Below, in pieces: positions 8,452-15,847 of a DNA stretch of 22,725 nucleotides. The first letter of the stretch is position 1. Each line of letters begins with the position of its first letter. Origin of the DNA: Corallochytrium limacisporum (taxonomy: Eukaryota; Opisthokonta); assembly GCA_002811645.1 (NCBI GenBank), contig PDIP01000254.1, positions 1 to 22,725 on the forward strand, given 5' to 3'. The translations under genes were made by a program, and so were the position numbers. Below the pieces are notes generated by a model. The model was given only the letters and a program-made list of their open reading frames with translations. It was not told the DNA's origin and did no database searches.

Positions 8452-10866
8452 TCAACGAAGTGGCCCGACCCCATTACGCAGCCAGTTTAGCGTGCTGGAT
8501 ACACTTTCTGTGAACTTGTCAATCAAACCCTTTCTACCTTTCAGGGCCACTGATGTTACATCCATCTGGGCCTTGGCGACCTGCTTTTCTAACTTTTTGA
8601 GACCACGTTCATTGGCATGGGTGTGCAAATCTGCGAGATCGTCAACAATGCCCTCCACAATTTCCCGCAGCTTCCTAGTCGTATCAGCCTGCTCTCTCTG
8701 CAGGCAGTGAATCTCACTCAAACGTTTCACGGTCTCATCGTCATGTTGGCGGACAGCCGTGAAGAGCCTGTCACGGAGTTCAGTGGCAGCCTTTGTCTCC
8801 ACGCTGTGCATTCTCAAGTTGACCGTACGAAGGTCATCCCCAAGCTTTTGAAAGACATGGGAGATACCTTGCTCCACATCCGGCCCCATCGCATCAAGCT
8901 CCTGGTGTGATAGTCTTTGTTGCGGGGCGCGGACTTTGACAGTGGCTCCAGAATGAAACTCTTGCTCCGGGGTCCCGTGATGCTGGATGTGCAGTGCAGC
9001 CGTATGGATCGGTGTTGCGATGTCTACTGTTGGCATCCGTGGATCTGAGCATTTAGCAGGATTCCTTCGGGTGCGCTTCCTGCGGTGATGGTCCTCCGGA
9101 CCAAAGAGATTCGAAACTGGTGGTGGAGTACATGGATGGGAACAGACAGGTTTCCTCTGCGCTTTTGGTTTGCCGTCACTGAGACTCGGGGATGAAGCAT
9201 CACGACGTCTTCTTTTTGACTTCCCTATGGCAGCACTCGGTTTCTTGGAAGCGGGCTTTTCATTAGGATCTGAAGCGTTCCTCTTCTTTTGCACCTTCGT
9301 GGTGGTGCCCCTTTTCGAGTTTCCTTTGGACCGTGCTGGAGACCTCGGCATGGCGGGCATCAGAGTAGTAATGACCTTCTCTTTGTGGAGATGCGAGATG
9401 GGTGAATGATTCGTCTGAGCGGCATTAAAATATTGGTCTTGACCGGCTTTGGCTATTTCTTTCCGACGTCTGATTTGATCCTTCACCATAGAAACCTTTT
9501 TCGAAAGTGGAGCATACTTTGCCTTTCGCCCTTTGCCAAACACATTGCTCTTGATGCCCTTGTGCATTTCAGATTCCGCATCTGCGACATTGCACGCAGT
9601 CGCATCTGGTTGGAGCGAAATTGTTGGCCCGTACTCAGTAATTTGCTCTTCACGCTGATCAGCTGCAGGTGCAACTTGGGGGCTAGTCTGCGGACTAATC
9701 TTTTCTCGCCTCATCCCTGAGTCAGGAACTGTATTTAGTGTCTCCGGTGATTTGATCCTATGGTCTCCTTCATTCCACACGTCAGGATCGTCATATGGTT
9801 GTATTGACTGCGACACAACAGGTGGCTGTGAGAGAGTCATTTGGTTGATATCGGCCGAAAAGGAGATGCTTGGTCCCTTAACAGTTGGTCTGGGAGCGAC
9901 CATGTCTTTGATCGCTTTCACAGTCGTTGGATTGGTGCAATCATTTATGACAATGTCGACTTCAGCAAAATTGGAATGTGAAGTAAATGTTATTGTCAAG
10001 ACTATTCTGGATCTCTCCATCGTGTTGCTGACATTAGCGACTCGATTGAATGGGATCACTTCCACTCTGCCGTTCTGCTCAATGGTAATATCTTTGCTGA
10101 AAGGGTTGCATTGAAAGTTAAAGGGAGGATTTGCAAGATCCAGGTCTGCAAGTACACTTGCAGGCTCGCCTCGTTTGATAGTAATTCGGTTGGATTGCAG
10201 CATTTCCACCGCCTGGTGGCCACGCTGATGTTGCAGATTCTGATTGTACGCGAGCACATATGCGTGGATAGCTTCTCTTGACCTCTCCGTGACACATTTC
10301 ACAACATCGTTCAGGAAATTCTTAAGAGTAGACACAGCTGCAAAAGATCTAGGCCAAATGATCTGCTCGAGCTCCGGAGCCGAGTAATTCATGATTGCTT
10401 TCAAGATGGCGACGAGGAGCATTTGCATTCTGTAGTCTGAAAGTAGGATCATCCACTTCTCAATCAAGTGAATTATATTGGGCAGATCAAAGATGTTTTG
10501 GGCCGCTTTAGGACTCTTCAACACCCATGCTTCCAAGCACCTAAGACAGCACAGTTTGATCTGTGGCGATCTTTTGTCGTCCTGTAGCATCTCAATGAGC
10601 AAATCCATCACGTCCTCAGCCCAAATATGCTCGAACTGAGATAGGTCACAAACCTCCAGGAACCGCTCTAGTTTCTTCAGACGCACTTCACACTGTAGAC
10701 CTTGTGCAGCCTTCACTCGTCTGACAAACAATCTTGAATGCGCAGTGGTATTCAATTCGCTTTCTTCGATTCCCAGCACTGAGGCGTCATCGTAGTTAGC
10801 ATCATCTAGATCCGAGAAGGAGAGGATTCTGTGTGGCCTTGCTAGATACTGATCTGCGGACATCAT
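8452..10866 (-). CDS. SYCP2/Red1-like meiotic chromosome axis protein (candidate)
   Basis: The 804-residue protein has the layout known for SYCP2: an all-helical armadillo-like N-terminal region (about 50-215), a beta-rich PH/Spt16M-like domain (about 225-325), a long basic disordered region (about 330-645) and a C-terminal coiled coil (about 655-795). By eye two stretches line up with animal SYCP2: DYRMQMLLVAILKA (144-157) with the DYDLQVGIVEAL region, and SRIVLTITFTS (286-296) with the KKLLTIILKN strand of the Spt16M-like domain. Basic clusters at 551-555 (KRRRR) and 595-601 look like nuclear localisation signals. SYCP2, Red1 and plant ASY3 organise chromosome loops on the meiotic axis, bind HORMA-domain proteins through closure motifs and polymerise through the coiled coil. 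I could not pick out a closure motif. Two Met codons open the frame; the first has G at -3. The family call is by remembered alignment and architecture, so it is probable rather than certain. Confidence 0.6.
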   Translation of the reverse strand: MMSADQYLARPHRILSFSDLDDANYDDASVLGIEESELNTTAHSRLFVRRVKAAQGLQCEVRLKKLERFLEVCDLSQFEHIWAEDVMDLLIEMLQDDKRSPQIKLCCLRCLEAWVLKSPKAAQNIFDLPNIIHLIEKWMILLSDYRMQMLLVAILKAIMNYSAPELEQIIWPRSFAAVSTLKNFLNDVVKCVTERSREAIHAYVLAYNQNLQHQRGHQAVEMLQSNRITIKRGEPASVLADLDLANPPFNFQCNPFSKDITIEQNGRVEVIPFNRVANVSNTMERSRIVLTITFTSHSNFAEVDIVINDCTNPTTVKAIKDMVAPRPTVKGPSISFSADINQMTLSQPPVVSQSIQPYDDPDVWNEGDHRIKSPETLNTVPDSGMRREKISPQTSPQVAPAADQREEQITEYGPTISLQPDATACNVADAESEMHKGIKSNVFGKGRKAKYAPLSKKVSMVKDQIRRRKEIAKAGQDQYFNAAQTNHSPISHLHKEKVITTLMPAMPRSPARSKGNSKRGTTTKVQKKRNASDPNEKPASKKPSAAIGKSKRRRRDASSPSLSDGKPKAQRKPVCSHPCTPPPVSNLFGPEDHHRRKRTRRNPAKCSDPRMPTVDIATPIHTAALHIQHHGTPEQEFHSGATVKVRAPQQRLSHQELDAMGPDVEQGISHVFQKLGDDLRTVNLRMHSVETKAATELRDRLFTAVRQHDDETVKRLSEIHCLQREQADTTRKLREIVEGIVDDLADLHTHANERGLKKLEKQVAKAQMDVTSVALKGRKGLIDKFTESVSSTLNWLRNGVGPLR

Positions 10867-11376
10867 GGCCCTTAGTCTAATTTTAAGACATAATCTACCA
10901 AAGCAGTTATAATGGAAGCAATAGGCAAAGAAAGGACAGCATATCCCGGTTCACTGCAGTGTGAAATACCTAGGCTTCGTCAGATCGTGCATGAGTTGTT
11001 CGTGACCGGTGCGCAAAACTGTAGAGAAACCTGTGGGCCCTTTCCCCCTCCCTCCTGCCAAACTCGAAAGGGTGAGACCCAGCACTATATTTGGGGGCCC
11101 AATTTTCAGTCCATTATGAATTCTTCGCGCCCAAATCTAGGGGAGAAGGGTAATTGGGTATACCGTGGTACTCATCTTGGTAAAAACCATTCGGGGCCGT
11201 GGCACATTCAGGTATGAAATGAGTAATTCATGTTTGTATTGATTCGTACCGACAGCACAGAATCACTTGCCTGTTCCAAAGAAACAGTGGTCTGTGTGCT
11301 GTTCCAACTGGCATCTGTGCGGCCAGTTTGTTTCAGAGTACTATCGTCGTAGCTAAAGTATGGGCTGTTGTTTTCT
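10867..11376. other. Intergenic region between the two minus-strand genes
   Basis: This should hold the 3' region of the three-part membrane protein gene and the promoter and leader of the SYCP2-like gene. No gene is visible; a 101-codon plus-strand frame looks like chance. Two GGGCCC blocks occur at 11035-11040 and within GGGGGCCC at 11093-11100. I see no clear TATA box for the SYCP2-like gene. Confidence 0.55.
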
Positions 11377-13296
11377 TTACGCTTCTTTGAGGTTACTTGT
11401 GCGCTTCTTGTACCAAGGTTCGCCACGGTGAATGTCGAAGACCTCCTGCGTGAGGTGGATAGTGTACAGAATGATGTGCAGGGGAATGTAGAAGGCACCG
11501 GGGTCAGTGCGCATGTGAGGAACCATGTACATACCACCGAGAGCGATAATCTGGCCCACGATCATCGGATGGGGCACAATATTGAAAGGGAAGGTCTTGA
11601 CGCTCAGGTAGCCAACCTTAGGGTCAACCTGACCTAGTTCAATTCCAAAGTAGGTGCCATCAATGCCCAGGGCGGCTGTGGCAGCCATGGAAATAAAGTA
11701 GCCAGCGGCAACCAGGGTCAGCGACATGTAGTCCAGGTCATTCAGAGTCAACGGGCCCGCCAGGTACGGAGCTGCGTAGAAGTATGCAATCTGAGCGAGA
11801 GTGATGCACTTGAAAGCGAAGACATCGCGCTTGAAGATACCGTATGAGACATTCTTACGAGTGTAGTACGTGGTGATGTAGCGGAAGTAGTGCAAGAAGC
11901 TGGTCATGTACACAAAGATCAGGGGATTGTACAGGTACCCCAGAGTGGTAGCTAGCAAAAAGTAAGGAATGTTGTTCCATCCGAAGATGTGTTCAACAGC
12001 GCACCAGAATTTGGTACCCAAAATTACACCGAGCTCAGCCAGTGTCTTCTCGAACCAGGTTTTTGGCATAATGGTCTTCAGATAGAGCGCACGGAACAGA
12101 GCATTGTAGCCAGTGGTACCCAGTTTGGCCCACTTGCCAAAGAAAGTTGCCCAGCGGGGATACACGGCGTAATGGAGCTTCAGCACAATGCGGTGCTCAA
12201 AAGGTTTGGACTCGTCCAAGGTGATGTGGTGAATCTCACGATTGAAGTCAAAACCAATGATCTCACCGTCCTCGACCTGGAATGAGCGGGGATCCATATC
12301 CAGGTGGGTCTGATACCGCTTGTTAGGGGAGATGGCCAGAATGCAGCGGTAGACGGAGGCGAAGGGCACCCAGGTGAAGGGACCATCAATGTGGTGCAGC
12401 CAGAAAGTGGCATCACTCGTGCCAGGATTGTTCCGACCGGAGACATAGATCTCGTTCATGCCCTCTACTATCTCGAGGTGGAATTCATCTCTAGCAAACC
12501 GAGTGGCGAACATATTAGCAATCATTTCGCTGCCAGCAATACGATCAAACGCAGCACGTTCTCTACCCTCGAGCTTGACATGCCAGAAGTGAGTGGAAGT
12601 TTCCTGGGAAGGATTCTGAGCGGCCGTCCAGTCGCGCAGAATGGCAAGCTCCCTCTTATCGGAGGCTTTAGTAAACTTACCGTTCAGGACACGGCTTTCG
12701 GCATACATGGCAGGAATGAAACGGCGACTGGAGTCAATATACAGCGCACCAACAGCCCAAAAGGCCAAGGGCAGCACAATGTATAGCACAGTGTTGCGCT
12801 CCTCCTCGGACAGGACAGGACCGACGCTCCAGCCCAGAACGTTCTTGTAAAGAACCTCAACGCATAGAGGGAGCAGGTAGTATGTGTGCTCAATGAGCAT
12901 GGATACGAACTCAGGTTTCTCTTGGTAGGAATTCTGGTATGTGCCCTCACCTGTGACCAAATGAGCAGCCTCCTGACCAACAAAGCACAAAATCATGACA
13001 ATAATACTACCCACCAGGTGCAGGTCAGCGGAGTAACGCAAACGCTCCATAGCAGCAATGACTGCAATAGTCCCGAGGAAAACATAAATGGGAATGCCCT
13101 CGTAGAAGAGAGCAACCAGATAGGCTGCGAAAAGCCAGGAAGGCATGTAGCGGTGGTATTTGGTGTCCATTTCGAAGCTCGACAGTGCTGACGCGGCCGC
13201 CATCATGCCACAAGGTGTGGTGATCATGTGCAGCGCAACGTTCACGCTGTCCTGGTGGAACTCACCAAAGGGCTGAGAGATTGTCGCGTACTCCAT
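11377..13296 (-). CDS. Multidomain membrane protein: DUF962/Mpo1-like, Asp-hydroxylase-like and PEMT-like segments
   Basis: Three regions can be told apart in 639 residues. The N-terminal part (about 10-190, several membrane helices) has the H14-x4-N19-x3-H23 pattern and a GQEAAH segment (107-112), as in DUF962/Mpo1 proteins; yeast Mpo1 is an ER Fe(II) dioxygenase of 2-hydroxy fatty acids. The middle soluble part (about 235-385) resembles the aspartyl/asparaginyl beta-hydroxylase jelly-roll: a DGEIIGFDFNREIHH strand-turn (343-357) and R369 match its C-terminal motif, with an HLD triplet at 331-333. The C-terminal part (about 435-630, five likely helices) ends in GTYFG (547-551) and FPFNIVPHPMIVG (569-581), followed by QE at 617-618, as in phospholipid N-methyltransferases (PEMT/Opi3). 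An ER-membrane lipid-modifying role is inferred. The start has G at -3 and +4. The membrane character is certain; each domain call is by eye and none is proven. Confidence 0.6.
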   Translation of the reverse strand: MEYATISQPFGEFHQDSVNVALHMITTPCGMMAAASALSSFEMDTKYHRYMPSWLFAAYLVALFYEGIPIYVFLGTIAVIAAMERLRYSADLHLVGSIIVMILCFVGQEAAHLVTGEGTYQNSYQEKPEFVSMLIEHTYYLLPLCVEVLYKNVLGWSVGPVLSEEERNTVLYIVLPLAFWAVGALYIDSSRRFIPAMYAESRVLNGKFTKASDKRELAILRDWTAAQNPSQETSTHFWHVKLEGRERAAFDRIAGSEMIANMFATRFARDEFHLEIVEGMNEIYVSGRNNPGTSDATFWLHHIDGPFTWVPFASVYRCILAISPNKRYQTHLDMDPRSFQVEDGEIIGFDFNREIHHITLDESKPFEHRIVLKLHYAVYPRWATFFGKWAKLGTTGYNALFRALYLKTIMPKTWFEKTLAELGVILGTKFWCAVEHIFGWNNIPYFLLATTLGYLYNPLIFVYMTSFLHYFRYITTYYTRKNVSYGIFKRDVFAFKCITLAQIAYFYAAPYLAGPLTLNDLDYMSLTLVAAGYFISMAATAALGIDGTYFGIELGQVDPKVGYLSVKTFPFNIVPHPMIVGQIIALGGMYMVPHMRTDPGAFYIPLHIILYTIHLTQEVFDIHRGEPWYKKRTSNLKEA

Positions 13297-14413
13297 ACCT
13301 ATTGTAACTAGAGTGATCCCGGTCTAGCCGACTTACTCCCGGAACAGCCTACTGAATAGATACTCTCACATACACTCTGCACACACGAACAGGTGATAAA
13401 TGTGAGTAGGGACTGGTCGTTTGCATGCCATTCGTGGACTCCAATTCACCGTCTCAAATAGCACTTTTACTGACCGCCCATCGAGGCACACAAGCCACAA
13501 AACCCCCCGTCATTCAAACGAAACCCCACCGCCACCGGCCACATCATCACTTGCTGTAAACGCACACGAAGGAGGGGACGGGGCGTAACACACGCTGGAG
13601 AAAGTTATGCCCCCGGTCTCGGGTTTCACACCGATAGTATACAGCAGAAACCTGTCCGTTCTGGAAATCCGTTCAGGAGGAGTTCGCTGGATGAAATCCC
13701 GTGCTCACTGGGATGGACGGATGGTTGCTTCGATAGCCCTGGACTCCTAACTGTGTCTACGTTCTCGCCCGATAAACTTTTTGTTTTCATACCTATTTTC
13801 TCCGCCTTGCGTTGGTCCCCATAAGTTCACTATAGCAAGCCTGTGGGTCCCTGGGGATTTACCAGGCACTGGCCCGGGGAAATGGATCCGTGTCCACTTT
13901 TCGTGTCCAGAACTGCTACAGGGGTAGGACTGTTTTTCGTCTTGCCGGTGTCTAAACCACAGGGTTAATGAAAAAGCCAATTCATCTCTCCGTCTTGTAA
14001 AGAGAGTGCGCCACGTTGATGTGCTGCCTCTGCCCTACACATACCGGGTGTATCGTTCCCATGCAAGGCCCACCATATGTCACTAGAAGGCACATCACAT
14101 GCTATTGCCTTCTTGCATATGTGGACAGTGTGCGGTTGCATAATGCAAAACACTCAATTCCCAAGCTCGGTACGGTGTGGTAAATAGGGATGCTCACATT
14201 GCCTATTACCATGGTTGTCTGTTGTCCAGTATTCAAGATGTTTGCCTACTGATAGAGAGCGCTCAGGCACATCGTACTTCTATTCTCCTTATCCACCGCT
14301 GATGATGAGGGAGTCGCAGTGCGAGCTGCTCGCCATCCAAAACATACATCCTTAGCATGCGGAGGTTTCAATGCCCCCTATGGATTAGCATCTTCCTAAG
14401 CTGCATGAATCAC

Positions 14414-14437
14414 CGTAGGATTCGTCGTAGGATCCGC
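14414..14437. repeat. 12-bp tandem duplication
   Basis: CGTAGGATTCGT is followed at once by CGTAGGATCCGC; the copies differ at two positions. It lies in the long gap with no gene around it, and no function is evident. Confidence 0.6.
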
Positions 14438-14886
14438 CTAAACGATCATGACGAACGACAGCAGATCACAGTGTGCCAATGATATGCGGAAGGCTGGAAG
14501 ACTCAAGTTGCTGAGACTTGGCTTTACGACATACGAAGCGGGCCAGGGGAAATAAGAACACATCTCGTTCGGTCGGGTAACACGCAGCACGCACTGCCTC
14601 CCCTCCCTTTCATTGGCTGTAGAGCGACAGGGCGGTTAGGACGAATTTCCAACAGTCATTGTTCAAATTAACATTATTAGGGTAGACAGTTCGATATTCT
14701 CCCTTCCTGTAAACTGATAACCTTATTACCATGATTTAAAGGCCTTCCGCAATTTCTCTTGCCCAAAACTAGAGCGATCCGAAAAGAGTCCCACACCGGC
14801 GTGTGGAGGACGATCGGTGGGGTGGGTACTGGGTCAACCGGAGTTCTCCGACCTTTCTAAAAAGCAAAAAACAAAAATATTGGGAG

Positions 14887-14907
14887 ACCGGCGCGATCAC
14901 TGCCGGT
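14887..14907. repeat. Inverted repeat ACCGGC-9-GCCGGT
   Basis: A perfect 6-bp inverted repeat with a 9-base spacer, the form of a small hairpin or a dimeric protein-binding site. A second hairpin, GACCG-agc-CGGTC, lies 70 bp further on at 14976-14988. Short enough to be chance. Confidence 0.45.
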
Positions 14908-15642
14908 ATAATATCACCCCGCGCCTATTTGCCAATCAAAGGCCCACCCACACACACACAGAGAAGGGAAAAAAGGACCGAGCCGGTCTCTCCCCGGTGT
15001 GTGCCTCTCTCACAGCTCTGGGTAGCCCGGTCGGTGAGGCAGAGGGAGGCGGAGGGGGGGGGACCCTTGGCCCGCCCACTATCCGCCGCTATGGGAGACG
15101 ACCGGGAGGGATGGGCGTAAGAACGGGAGGGGTTGGTCCCGGGGTGTGTGTGCTGCCACGGAGTTTCTCAGATCGAAAAGGGGAACCTCACACTCAGGGG
15201 TTAAATTAAAGGGAAAGGAACACCTCCTCCCTCCCACCCGGGCCGGTTAGCGGTAGACCATGGTCCGGGAAAGCCAAACACCTGGCCGGCCCTACGTCGG
15301 GACACCCACCCTCGCCTTTGATTTTAGGGGCCCCAACCTCTTTTTTTTTTACCTGTTGCGCCCTCGGGCGTGCGCTTGGAGACAGTACTGGTACCACCAC
15401 CAGTGGTTTTCGACGATACATTTCGTTCGAACTGGCTGGGTTTGCATTGCTATCAGCCATGAATTTGGGTCCAAATGAGAAGGTTTGATTAAAGGAAATG
15501 ATTTAGAACCCCCAATTTCCTTGTGTGAACAATTGGCGATGTGGAGCTGTGCCATATGAACAAATAATATGTTGTTAGTACTGAGAAGCGGCTACAGCTG
15601 TGGCGGGTGCTGGGGATCAGGACCAGATACCACTGCTGGTGG

Positions 15643-15650
15643 TATAAAGA
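15643..15650 (+). promoter_or_regulatory. Candidate TATA box for the CLC gene
   Basis: TATAAAGA lies 205 bp before the CLC start codon. The identical octamer occurs on the minus strand just upstream of TAF11, which slightly strengthens both. The transcription start is not known. Confidence 0.4.
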
Positions 15651-15847
15651 CAATTTTGGTGGTTAACATTCTCATTGGGCACATACGAAATGTGTGTAGA
15701 CGATCAAAATATAGAGACGCATAGGGATACCAAGAATAAGATATCAACAATGGGATCTACGTTCCGTTGAGTAAAACACTACGGGGAGTGACGTGGACCA
15801 GGTAGGATCAAAATATCACTGGAACAAACTACAAACCAACGGACACA

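Larger units (their letters stand above)
13297..15847. other. Long intergenic region between divergent genes, no gene recognised
   Basis: The largest gap, 2.55 kb, separates the start of the three-part membrane protein gene (minus) from that of the CLC gene (plus), so both promoters should lie here. I find no tRNA, rRNA, snRNA or transposon protein signature. The longest frames (105 and 130 codons, near 14803-15209) overlap each other in different frames and have only repeat-like composition. Small structures seen: a 12-bp tandem duplication at 14414-14437, an inverted repeat at 14887-14907, a hairpin at 14976-14988, a CA run near 14948-14960, GGGGCCCC at 15327-15334 and a TATA box at 15643. 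Composition shifts from balanced (13300-14800) to G/C-tract-rich (14800-15350) and back. Confidence 0.6.

Noticed and set aside
14803-15209. Two overlapping plus-strand frames of 105 and 130 codons
   Set aside because: They overlap in different frames and consist of repeat-derived Thr-His, Gly and Arg runs; no conserved motif.
15410-15470. TTCGTTCGAACTG, resembling a tRNA B box
   Set aside because: The final conserved C of the B box is missing and no cloverleaf or A box could be paired with it.
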